Shown piece after piece: positions 46,085-54,283 of a stretch of 64,000 bases of DNA (positions within the stretch are counted from its first letter, which is position 1; the number at the start of each line of letters is the position of its first letter). Location: positions 1 to 64,000 of the forward strand of contig UQVH01000017.1 in assembly GCA_900544535.1 (NCBI GenBank), written 5' to 3'. Under the pieces are notes generated by a model that was not told where the DNA came from, ran no database searches, and saw only the letters and a program-made list of their open reading frames with translations. Source of the DNA: an uncultured Bacteroidales bacterium (lineage in GTDB: Bacteria; Bacteroidota; Bacteroidia; Bacteroidales; Muribaculaceae). A program made the position numbers and the translations under genes.

Positions 46085-47884
46085 ATGAAGCGCTTTTCAC
46101 TATTTATACTGTTGGGAATCTTACTGATCTGCCAGAATATGTTCGCGCAGGTCAATTTTACCGTCCAGCCTCCGACGAGAGTCTTTGAGGGAGATCGTTT
46201 CCCGATCACCTTCAAGCTCACTAATGCCGAAGGTTCTGATCTCAATGTTTCGCAGATCAATGGGTGTACACTTCTTTACGGCCCGTCGACTTCACAGCGC
46301 CAGAGCTATCAGGTGGTCAACGGCCGTGCCACGTCGTCATCATCTGTCGAATACACCTATTATTATAAAGCCGGAAAAGCCGGGCAATATACAATCCCGG
46401 CAGCCTCGGTAATCGCCGACGGCAAGCGTTACACAACCAAACCGGTCAATTTCACGATTCATGAAAGCGCTGACCGCAACACTCCTGCCTCACAGCGTCC
46501 GGTCGACGTGGACGATGTAGACACTCAGGCTGCCGGTCGCCGAGTCAACAGCGACGATGTCTTTGTCCGTATCATTCTATCAAAATCCTCGGCTTATGAA
46601 CAGGAAGCGATAGGCTGTACCATCAAGCTATACACCAAATACAGCATCTCTTCTTTCATGCCGACCAAGCAGCCTTCGTTTGACGGCTGTCTTATTCAGG
46701 AACTCGACGTCCAGCCGTCGCTCAACGAGATGGAAACATACAACGGTCAGAATTATATGACGGCTGTCCTCAAACGCTGCATCATTTTCCCTCAGAAGAG
46801 CGGCAAACTGACAATCAATTCAGGCAACTATGATATATCTGTAGTCCAGTACGACAATGTCAACATGGGCATGTTCCAGGTACGTCAGCCGCGCGAAGCC
46901 AAGATCAAGGTCAGCTCCAACACCGGAACCCTGAACATTCTGCCGCTCCCCCAGCCTCAGCCCGATGGATTCACCGGAGCTGTCGGTACATTCACAATAG
47001 ACAGCCGTCTGGTGGGAAATTCTTTCCGCACGAATGATCCGGCGACACTTATCTACACCATCAAGGGTACCGGCAATATCAAATATGTCAAGGAACCTGT
47101 CATCGACTTCCCTTCCGAGTTTGAGCAGTACACACCGAAGAGCGACATCCAGGCCGAAGTCAACGGCAATGACGTCTCCGGCTCCATGACTATCGAATAT
47201 ACATTCGTGCCACAGAGCGTCGGCGATTTTTCAATCGGCAGCGACAAGTTCGTGTATTTCAATCCTCAGAGCAAACAATATGTGACCCTGACCACTCCGG
47301 CCTATTCCATCAAAGTGGCGAAAGGTGTCTCGGCGCCGGCAACAACCGAACAGAAAGATGTCGAAAACAAAAATTCCGACATCCGTCATATCCATCTCGG
47401 AGACAAACATCCCAGTCAGATCCACACTCTTGTAGTGACCAAGAGCTGGTATTGGTTCATGTATCTCGGCTTCTTTGCTCTGACTCTGGGACTTGTTATC
47501 GTCAACCGCCGTCAGGCAAGACTTTCGGCTGACGTCATCGGACGCCGCACAGCCAAAGCCAGCAAGGTGGCCGGAAAGAGACTTAAAGCCGCCGAGTCAT
47601 TCATGAAAGCCGGAAACAGCGAGAAATTCTATGAAGAGATGCTCCGCGCTCTCTGGGGCTATCTTTCCGACAAACTTTCGATGCCTGTATCGCAGCTCTC
47701 GCGTGAAAACATCTCTTCAACACTTGCGTCCAAAGGCTATTCTGAAGAGAGTACAGCCGGACTCGTCGAGGTACTTGACGAATGTGAAATGGCCCGCTAT
47801 ACACCGGACAGCTCAAATCAGATGGACAATGTCTATGAGAAAGGTGTAAAAGTCATTAATAATCTTGAAAATTGCAAACGATGA
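46085..47884 (+). CDS. batD: BatD family protein
   Basis: 599 residues with a signal peptide (LFILLGILLICQNMFAQ). The large extracytoplasmic part holds several Ig-like beta domains (VNFTVQPPTRVFEGDRFPI, then repeated similar strands such as FIPQSVGDFSI-like segments), followed by one membrane helix (WYWFMYLGFFALTLGLVIV) and a cytoplasmic helical tail (FYEEMLRALWGYLSDKLSM). This is the normal BatD layout. The stop overlaps the batE ATG by 4 bases. Confidence 0.94.
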   Translation: MKRFSLFILLGILLICQNMFAQVNFTVQPPTRVFEGDRFPITFKLTNAEGSDLNVSQINGCTLLYGPSTSQRQSYQVVNGRATSSSSVEYTYYYKAGKAGQYTIPAASVIADGKRYTTKPVNFTIHESADRNTPASQRPVDVDDVDTQAAGRRVNSDDVFVRIILSKSSAYEQEAIGCTIKLYTKYSISSFMPTKQPSFDGCLIQELDVQPSLNEMETYNGQNYMTAVLKRCIIFPQKSGKLTINSGNYDISVVQYDNVNMGMFQVRQPREAKIKVSSNTGTLNILPLPQPQPDGFTGAVGTFTIDSRLVGNSFRTNDPATLIYTIKGTGNIKYVKEPVIDFPSEFEQYTPKSDIQAEVNGNDVSGSMTIEYTFVPQSVGDFSIGSDKFVYFNPQSKQYVTLTTPAYSIKVAKGVSAPATTEQKDVENKNSDIRHIHLGDKHPSQIHTLVVTKSWYWFMYLGFFALTLGLVIVNRRQARLSADVIGRRTAKASKVAGKRLKAAESFMKAGNSEKFYEEMLRALWGYLSDKLSMPVSQLSRENISSTLASKGYSEESTAGLVEVLDECEMARYTPDSSNQMDNVYEKGVKVINNLENCKR

Positions 47885-48663
47885 GAAAAATATTATTCCT
47901 GATGGCGGCCCTCTGTCTCTGCTCTGTTGCATCCGCTCAGACCTCCGACATTTTGCAACAGGCTGATTCCGCTTATACAGCTGACAATTTTCAGGAAGCT
48001 GCGGCTGCCTACCAGCATGTCATAAATACAGAAGGTACATCGGCTGAGATATTATATAATTTGGGCAACTGCTACTACCGCATGGGAGAGTTTGGCAAAG
48101 CGATCCTTTCATACGAACGCGCCCTCCGACTGGACCCCACATCCGAGGATGCGCGCAACAATCTGGAGTTCGTCAACAGCAAAATAGCCGACCGTCCCGG
48201 TGAACGCGGGTCCTTCCTCGGAAATGCTCTCGATGCCCTCTCTTGCTCGGCCAAGTCCAACACATGGGCATGGCTCGCTTTTGCCTGTTTTATTCTCACA
48301 CTCGTCGGAGCAGGCGCCTATATATTCTCCAATATAATAGTCGTGAGAAAAACCGGATTTTTCGGGGGTATTGTAACTCTGATCGCCTGCGGTTGCTTTA
48401 TCTTCCTTTCTTTCCGTTCGGCATCGCTTGCTTTGGCTGATGATGTGGCAATCGTTACTGCTCCGTCGACGATCCTCAGCACATCTCCCCGCATCCCCAA
48501 AGACCGCAATCAGGAAGCCATGCTCCTCCATGAAGGAACACGTGTGCAGATTCTCGATTCCGTCCGCTCGACCACTGATTCGATAAACGCTCTTTGGTAT
48601 GACGTTCAAGTCGACAATGCCCACAGGGCCTGGATCAATGCCGCCGCAGTTGAGAAAATTTAA
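47881..48663 (+). CDS. batE: BatE, TPR and SH3-like membrane protein
   Basis: About 260 residues from the ATG at 47881. Signal peptide (ILFLMAALCLCSVASAQ), TPR repeats (AYTADNFQEAAAAYQHV, YRMGEFGKAILSYERALRLD), two membrane helices (TWAWLAFACFILTLVGAGAY, GGIVTLIACGCFIFLSF), then an SH3-like end (HEGTRVQILDSV, WYDVQVDNAHRAWI). It closes the Bat operon. A 9-bp AT-rich inverted repeat spans its stop codon. Confidence 0.92.
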   Translation: MRKILFLMAALCLCSVASAQTSDILQQADSAYTADNFQEAAAAYQHVINTEGTSAEILYNLGNCYYRMGEFGKAILSYERALRLDPTSEDARNNLEFVNSKIADRPGERGSFLGNALDALSCSAKSNTWAWLAFACFILTLVGAGAYIFSNIIVVRKTGFFGGIVTLIACGCFIFLSFRSASLALADDVAIVTAPSTILSTSPRIPKDRNQEAMLLHEGTRVQILDSVRSTTDSINALWYDVQVDNAHRAWINAAAVEKI

Positions 48664-48861
48664 CTTATTTCTTGAAATACATTAAGTTAAATCAATTCGT
48701 AAAAGTTCAATACAAAAAGGTGTTTTTAAACATATATTTTTTTTGATATTTTATTTGTCTGATTAGAAATTAAAACTTAATTTAGTGACGTGGAATCATA
48801 GAAACCACATCCGAGAACCCAATTAAATTAAGTACTAACCCCTCAAACACCTATAAGTATC

Positions 48862-49122
48862 ATGACTAAAACTATCTCGTTCAACGACCTCCGCCGCATC
48901 AAAGACAGTTTGCCTGATGGTTCAATCCGTCAGATCGCTGACAAACTGAATGTCACTCCGCAGACCATAAGAAATTACTTTGGCGGCACAAATTACGAGT
49001 TCGGCAAAAATTGCGGCGTTCATATCGAGCCGGGGCCCAATGGCGGCATAGTAGTCCTTGACGATACTACCATCTACGATATGGCATTGGAAATTATCCA
49101 AAGTCAGAATAAAGAAGACTAA
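48862..49122 (+). CDS. Small helix-turn-helix protein
   Basis: 86 residues. The middle is a clear helix-turn-helix (GSIRQIADKLNVTPQTIRNYFGG), with a short beta-like tail (GPNGGIVVLDDTTIYDMALE). It has no sensor domain. It resembles small conserved Bacteroidota DNA-binding proteins without assigned target. It stands alone, with a 198-base AT-rich leader and a strong terminator behind it. Autoregulation or a nucleoid-type role is possible but not shown. Confidence 0.78.
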   Translation: MTKTISFNDLRRIKDSLPDGSIRQIADKLNVTPQTIRNYFGGTNYEFGKNCGVHIEPGPNGGIVVLDDTTIYDMALEIIQSQNKED

Positions 49123-49153
49123 GTATATCTATAAGTAGCATAAAAACATTATC

Positions 49154-49217
49154 GAAAGGACAAAAAGTCAATTCTATCAAAGGCTTTTTGTCCTTTCATT
49201 TGTTTTTACAGCAGACA
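49154..49217 (+). terminator. Rho-independent terminator after the HTH gene
   Basis: A 14-bp perfect stem (GAAAGGACAAAAAG at 49154-49167 with 49194-49207), then ATTTGTTTTT. Confidence 0.8.
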
Positions 49218-49269
49218 TCACCACCTTTATTTATATTTATTATAATCTCAATTTAAAACCGTAATCTTT

Positions 49270-50406
49270 ATGCAGGAGGATCGTCTGATAACTATTGCTA
49301 TACACACCTATGAGAAAGCCCACGAACTCAAGAATATACTTGAATGCGAAGGCGTGAAGGTCACACTCCAGAATGTCAATCTATCGACTCCGGTAATTTC
49401 GTCCGGCATACGCGTCCGCATCATGGAAAGTGATCTTCCATTGGCTCTCAGAGTCATTGAGAACATCGAAATTTTTGCTCCCTCAGCCCTCAAAATATGT
49501 GCCGACGGTTGTGCCGAAATCCTTGTCCCGATCGACTTTTCAAACTCCTCCCGTCAGGCCTGCCTCATAGCATTCGGTCTCGCCGCAGCTCACAAAGCTA
49601 AAATCAAACTGCTGCACACTTATGTAGATCCGATGCTCACAAACAGCGCCGCACTTCAACTTTCCGACACAATGACATTCGACTCCTCTACCGACGCCGT
49701 CATAGACATGCAGGAAGACAAAGAGTTGAATAAGATCAGCAACCGTCAGATGAAAGAATTTGAGACCATGCTGCGCGAAAAGATAAAGGACGGTATAATA
49801 CCTCCGGTTGTTTTCTCGTCGGAAGTATCCGAAGGACTACCTGAAGAAGTCATCAATGATTATGCCTCCACACACCATCCGCTTCTCATCGTAATGGGGA
49901 CTCGCGGAGCCGACAAACAGTCGCGCGACATGCTGGGAAGCGTAACCGCGGAAGTACTTGATTCCTGCCGGTCCAGCATATTCACGGTGCCCGAAGCACT
50001 GCGGTTCAAATCAGCGGCTGATATAAGGGAAGTTGTCTATTTCGCATCCTCGCGCCAGCAGGACATTCTGGCACTTGACGCACTCTACCGCCTGTTTCCG
50101 GATCAGTCGCTATCTGTCACGCTGACATCTGTACCATCCAAGAAAAAGACGGCTCAAGAGAGTGATGCGCTGAACAATCTTAAAGAGTATTGCATTAAAA
50201 ACTATCCGGCCTATACATTCAAATCCCTACGGCTCTCGCAATCCAATGAAATCGAGGAATTCAACGTTCTCGACAAGGAAAACAATATTGAGCTTATAGT
50301 TGTCCCCACCCCCCATAAAAATATATTTGCCCGGCTTTTTAACCCGACTCTGGCTCATAAACTACTGTTTCATTCCGATATTCCGATGCTTTCAATTCCG
50401 GTGTGA
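49270..50406 (+). CDS. Tandem universal stress protein with DUF2007-like N-terminus
   Basis: 378 residues. The first 70 residues resemble the DUF2007 ligand-binding domain (IAIHTYEKAHELKNILECEG, then SSGIRVRIMESDLPLALRVI). A UspA domain follows (EILVPIDFSNSSRQACLIAF) with an ATP-type end motif (MGTRGADKQSRDMLGSVTAE). The second UspA-like half (from about residue 255) has lost the glycine motif. Cytoplasmic. It probably senses metabolites or ATP under stress. Monocistronic by its position between terminator and purM. Confidence 0.8.
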   Translation: MQEDRLITIAIHTYEKAHELKNILECEGVKVTLQNVNLSTPVISSGIRVRIMESDLPLALRVIENIEIFAPSALKICADGCAEILVPIDFSNSSRQACLIAFGLAAAHKAKIKLLHTYVDPMLTNSAALQLSDTMTFDSSTDAVIDMQEDKELNKISNRQMKEFETMLREKIKDGIIPPVVFSSEVSEGLPEEVINDYASTHHPLLIVMGTRGADKQSRDMLGSVTAEVLDSCRSSIFTVPEALRFKSAADIREVVYFASSRQQDILALDALYRLFPDQSLSVTLTSVPSKKKTAQESDALNNLKEYCIKNYPAYTFKSLRLSQSNEIEEFNVLDKENNIELIVVPTPHKNIFARLFNPTLAHKLLFHSDIPMLSIPV

Positions 50407-50514
50407 ATTTAGCGCCAGCTGATATGGCTTGCTAAAATCGGCATTAACCTTTTCATGAATCCGGATCTGGCGCAAAAAGGATTGATATGACTCGGTGGTT
50501 CGATAAATTTTTCG

Positions 50515-50522
50515 TACTTTTG
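50515..50522 (+). promoter_or_regulatory. Probable purM -7 element
   Basis: TACTTTTG (TAnnTTTG), 62 bases before the purM ATG at 50585. A clear -33 box at the usual spacing is missing. Confidence 0.4.
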
Positions 50523-50584
50523 TCAAAATTTTAGTCCAACAAGTTATACATCACGTTTGTTAAACTATCATCTTACGAGAAATT

Positions 50585-51751
50585 ATGAGTGACCAGCGCT
50601 ATAATCTCCGCGGTGTATCAGCCTCCAAAGAGGATGTGCACAACGCGATCAAAAATGTCGACAAAGGTATTTTCCCTCACGCATTCTGTAAGATCATCCC
50701 TGATATTTTAGGCGGTGATCCGGCGTGGTGTAACATAATGCACGCTGACGGAGCAGGGACCAAATCATCGCTGGCCTACGCCTATTGGCGCGAAACCGGC
50801 GATCTATCGGTGTGGAAAGGCATAGCGCAGGATGCTCTCGTGATGAACATCGACGATCTGCTCTGCGTGGGCGCCACTGACAATATACTTGTGTCTTCGA
50901 CTATCGGCAGAAACAAGAATCTGATACCCGGCGACGTAATCTCTGCGATCATCAACGGAACCGAGGAACTTTTGGCCACTCTACGCGAAATGGGAGTCGG
51001 AATCTATTCCACAGGCGGAGAGACCGCTGATGTCGGCGATCTTGTCCGTACCATTATTGTAGATTCGACGGTTACTTGCCGTATGCGCCGTGCCGATGTC
51101 ATCGACAACGCTAATATCAAAGCCGGTGATGTCATCGTCGGCCTGGCTTCTTTCGGACAGGCTAAATACGAAAGCCGCTACAACGGCGGTATGGGCAGCA
51201 ACGGACTCACCTCGGCTCGCCACGACGTATTTGCGAAATATCTCGCTGAAAAATATCCTGAGACTTTTGATGCCGCAGTACCCGAAGATCTCGTATATTC
51301 CGGCTCGAAGAAACTCACCGATCCGGTTGAAGGCACACCTCTGACCGCCGGAGAATTGGTACTCTCACCCACACGCACCTATGCTCCGGTGATCAAAAAG
51401 CTTCTTGCAGAAATGCGTCCGGAGATTGACGGTATGGTTCACTGTACCGGAGGTGCCCAGACCAAAGTGCTGCATTTTGTCGAGAACAAACATGTCATCA
51501 AAGACAATATGTTCCCGATTCCTCCCCTCTTCGATCTTATTCAGAAAGAAAGCGGCACTCCTTGGAGCGAAATGTATAAGGTATTCAATATGGGCCATCG
51601 TATGGAAATATATGTACGCCCCGAAGCCGCCGAAAAAGTCATGGCCATCGCTGGAGAATTCGGAATTGAATCACGCATCATCGGTCGTGTTGAAGACGCT
51701 CCCGCCAATAAGCTTACAATCATCACGGAAGCCGGGACCTTTGAATATTAA
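50585..51751 (+). CDS. purM: Phosphoribosylformylglycinamidine cyclo-ligase (AIR synthetase)
   Basis: 388 residues, the longer Bacteroidota form. It closes the imidazole ring in purine synthesis (FGAM to AIR). Family motifs are visible: HADGAGTKSSLAY near residue 55, the metal/ATP part with DDLLCVGA, and STGGETADVGD. The C-terminal domain has GGAQTKVLHFV and FNMGHRMEIYV. Together with purT at 2 kb this shows de novo purine synthesis, although the genes are not clustered. Confidence 0.95.
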   Translation: MSDQRYNLRGVSASKEDVHNAIKNVDKGIFPHAFCKIIPDILGGDPAWCNIMHADGAGTKSSLAYAYWRETGDLSVWKGIAQDALVMNIDDLLCVGATDNILVSSTIGRNKNLIPGDVISAIINGTEELLATLREMGVGIYSTGGETADVGDLVRTIIVDSTVTCRMRRADVIDNANIKAGDVIVGLASFGQAKYESRYNGGMGSNGLTSARHDVFAKYLAEKYPETFDAAVPEDLVYSGSKKLTDPVEGTPLTAGELVLSPTRTYAPVIKKLLAEMRPEIDGMVHCTGGAQTKVLHFVENKHVIKDNMFPIPPLFDLIQKESGTPWSEMYKVFNMGHRMEIYVRPEAAEKVMAIAGEFGIESRIIGRVEDAPANKLTIITEAGTFEY

Positions 51752-51839
51752 TTCAGGTCCCGGCCATCCGGCCTGCCATTCATTGAAGACTATGCGCAAA
51801 TATAATAACTGACACAAACTTTCAACTGACGCATATCTT

Positions 51840-53228
51840 ATGAAGAATGGTTTCAAAATACCGACGATAACTCTGCTGACAGTCTGCCTCGCGATGCTTT
51901 ACAGTTGCGGATGGAACAGGATGTCAGGCCACGAAGACACGGCAGCGGAAGCGCATAAGTTTCCAGATACACTGAGGGTCGTGACTCTATATAGCCCCGA
52001 AGCCTATTTTATCTATAAAGGGCAGGAAATGGGCTACGATTATGAGCTCGTTACCTCTCTCGCCGTCGACAAGGACATTGCGTTGAAGATGGAGATAGCA
52101 CCTTCGCTTTCACGTGCCGTCGAAATGCTGGATTCGGGATTGGTGGATCTTATAGCTTACGAAGTTCCGGTCACTGCCGAATATAAGTCCAAGGTCGTTG
52201 CCTGCGGGCCGGAGACTGTGACTACTCAGGTACTCGTGCAGCCTAAAAAGAATGAAGTCGAACTGATCAGCGATGTCACCGACCTTGTTGGAAAAGATGT
52301 ATACGTCGAAGCCGATTCGAAATATGAGGCCCGCATAAGAAACCTCAATGACGAACTGGGAGGCGGAATAAACATCCATACTGTCAACCGCGACACCATG
52401 ATCACCGAAGACCTTATAGCGATGGTCAGCGAAGGGTCAATCCCATTGACGGTGGTGGACAGTGACATTGCCCGGATAAACAAGACGTATTACAACGATC
52501 TTGACATCACGCTCCCTCTGAGTTTCGAACAGCGCGCCGCATGGGCGGTCGCACCGCAGAAGGCCTGGTTGGGCGACAGCATCAATGCGTGGCTCAACAG
52601 CGACAAACCGCGTCAGGAACAGGCGATGTTGCTGAAACGATATTTTGAAATGAGTAAAAACGAGCCGGGAAGCCGCTATGTGTTCAACGGCCACAACGTA
52701 TCTCCTTTCGACCATCTTTTCAAGCAGTATGCAGCCGACTATGACTGGGACTGGAAACTGCTCGCCTCACAGGCATATGTTGAGAGCAAATTTGATTCTA
52801 CCGCTGTTTCCTGGGCCGGAGCCAGAGGTCTCATGCAGATCATGCCCCGCACAGCCAAAGGATATGGACAGACGGCCAAGAGCGTGATGAAAAACGACAT
52901 CGCCATCGAAACGGCGTTAAAGCTTCTGCGGGACCTCGACAAGCAATTGTCCACCAAAGTCCCTGACGAAAAAGAACGCAAGAAATTTGTTATCGCTGCC
53001 TATAATTCAGGACTCGCACATGTCTACGATGCAATAAATCTTGCAAAGAAATACGGTCTCAACCCGCAAAAATGGGACAATAATGTCGCAAAGGCAATAT
53101 TGTGGAAATCGAATCCGAAATACTACAAAGACCCAGTGGTGAAATACGGTTATTCGCGAGGCCGTGAAACCTTCGACTATGTCAACCGCGTCTATTCGTT
53201 CTACAATAAAGCACGGACAAAAGCCTGA
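51840..53228 (+). CDS. MltF-like membrane-bound lytic transglycosylase (lipoprotein)
   Basis: 462 residues. A lipoprotein signal ends in LYSC (lipidation near residue 23). The N-terminal part is a type 3 solute-binding domain (LRVVTLYSPEAYFIYKGQEM), and the C-terminal part is an SLT transglycosylase: catalytic Glu near residue 315 in YVESKFDSTAVSW, then GARGLMQIMPRTA and AAYNSGLAHV. MltF cleaves peptidoglycan glycan strands, with the binding domain controlling activity. Attached to the outer membrane. Confidence 0.93.
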   Translation: MKNGFKIPTITLLTVCLAMLYSCGWNRMSGHEDTAAEAHKFPDTLRVVTLYSPEAYFIYKGQEMGYDYELVTSLAVDKDIALKMEIAPSLSRAVEMLDSGLVDLIAYEVPVTAEYKSKVVACGPETVTTQVLVQPKKNEVELISDVTDLVGKDVYVEADSKYEARIRNLNDELGGGINIHTVNRDTMITEDLIAMVSEGSIPLTVVDSDIARINKTYYNDLDITLPLSFEQRAAWAVAPQKAWLGDSINAWLNSDKPRQEQAMLLKRYFEMSKNEPGSRYVFNGHNVSPFDHLFKQYAADYDWDWKLLASQAYVESKFDSTAVSWAGARGLMQIMPRTAKGYGQTAKSVMKNDIAIETALKLLRDLDKQLSTKVPDEKERKKFVIAAYNSGLAHVYDAINLAKKYGLNPQKWDNNVAKAILWKSNPKYYKDPVVKYGYSRGRETFDYVNRVYSFYNKARTKA

Positions 53229-53317
53229 TCCTGAACTATCTTAGAAACGGCATGGCAAAACGGAATCAATCAAAATTCAAAATACAACTATTCACCCTTT
53301 CAACTATTTTTATTCTA

Positions 53318-53866
53318 ATGAAAAAACGCTATTTACCTGTTGCAATTGCACTCGTTCTGACCGGGTCGATTATGTCAACCTCTTGTATCGGAAGTTTTGC
53401 CTTGACTAACAAACTTCTCTCCTGGAACAAGCAGGTCGGCAACAAATTTGTCAACGAACTTGTATTTTTTGCTTTTTGGGTAATTCCTGTTTATGAAGTT
53501 TCGTGTCTGGCCGACGTTCTGGTGATCAACTCCATCGAATTCTGGAGCGGCGACAATCCCGTGGCATCCGGCAAAAAGGTCATCGACGGCAAAGACGGAC
53601 GCTACATTGTCGAATGCGACGGCAAAGGCTATACGATCACTTCGGAAAACGATAAATCAGTAGTGCGTCTTGATTTCGACAAAGAAGATCAGACCTGGAG
53701 CGTAGCAGTACCCGGAGGTGATAGCTATGAACTCATGACATTCATTGACGAAACTCACGTTGCAATGCTAGCTCCTGACGGAACCCGCAGCATCGTCGAA
53801 CTTTCCGACAATGGTCTTATGGCTTATCGTGACATGGTTACAGCCAACCTTATGGCAGCACGCTAA
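53318..53866 (+). CDS. DUF3332 family lipoprotein
   Basis: About 182 residues from the ATG at 53318; the longer frame from 53252 would misplace the signal sequence. A lipoprotein signal ends in STSC, followed by the conserved DUF3332 stretch (GSFALTNKLLSWNKQVGNKF) and a hydrophobic segment (LVFFAFWVIPVYEVSCLADV). The rest is beta-rich. The family is common in Bacteroidota and some Proteobacteria and has no known function. It ends 15 bases before the VanZ-type gene. Confidence 0.9.
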   Translation: MKKRYLPVAIALVLTGSIMSTSCIGSFALTNKLLSWNKQVGNKFVNELVFFAFWVIPVYEVSCLADVLVINSIEFWSGDNPVASGKKVIDGKDGRYIVECDGKGYTITSENDKSVVRLDFDKEDQTWSVAVPGGDSYELMTFIDETHVAMLAPDGTRSIVELSDNGLMAYRDMVTANLMAAR

Positions 53867-53881
53867 TCACAGTCACGGCCA

Positions 53882-54283
53882 ATGAAAATATTACGGTTTA
53901 TCCCTCCCTACCAGTTCACGCTGGCAGTGGTGGTCATAATCCTCTATCTTACCCTCCTTCCCAAGCCTTTTGGGGAGGAGGAACTTCCTTTATTCCCCGG
54001 TGCTGACAAACTGGTCCATTGCTGCATGTTCGGCGGACTGGCATTCATTTATATTTTCGAGCGTAAACAGATGGGGAAAAAACTTGACATGAAACAGGCT
54101 TTGACAGCTTGTCTCATAGTTACTATTTTCGGAATCGCGGTTGAATTCGTCCAAAGTGCGATGGCCGTGGGAAGAAGCGGCGATCTCGCCGACGGAATCG
54201 CCGACGCCATAGGTGCGTTTTGCGCAATCCCGTTATGCTATGCCCTACATTGGATCAACATCGTAGTAAAGCACCGCCCCTGA
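53882..54283 (+). CDS. VanZ-like small membrane protein
   Basis: 133 residues with four predicted membrane helices (FTLAVVVIILYLTLLPK, LVHCCMFGGLAFIYIF, ALTACLIVTIFGIAVEFVQ, ADAIGAFCAIPLCYAL). The VanZ family pattern is visible in the charged motif GADKLVHC and in EFVQ with SGDLADGIADAIGA. VanZ homologues are found widely; teicoplanin resistance is known only for one member and should not be assumed here. Its end overlaps priA on the other strand by 39 bases. Confidence 0.87.
   Translation: MKILRFIPPYQFTLAVVVIILYLTLLPKPFGEEELPLFPGADKLVHCCMFGGLAFIYIFERKQMGKKLDMKQALTACLIVTIFGIAVEFVQSAMAVGRSGDLADGIADAIGAFCAIPLCYALHWINIVVKHRP

Noticed and set aside
48659..48691. 9-bp inverted repeat spanning the batE stop, considered as terminator
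   Set aside because: Very AT-rich arms, 15-base loop and no T run behind it; too weak to call a terminator, although it may slow transcription.
50408..50477. GCGCCAG/CTGGCGC arms 48 bases apart upstream of purM, considered as a riboswitch
   Set aside because: It lies upstream of the predicted purM promoter, so it would not be in the purM leader, and I see no known purine riboswitch core.
53882..54283. Glycopeptide resistance function for the VanZ-like gene
   Set aside because: VanZ-fold proteins are common in genomes without van genes, and no other van genes are present here.
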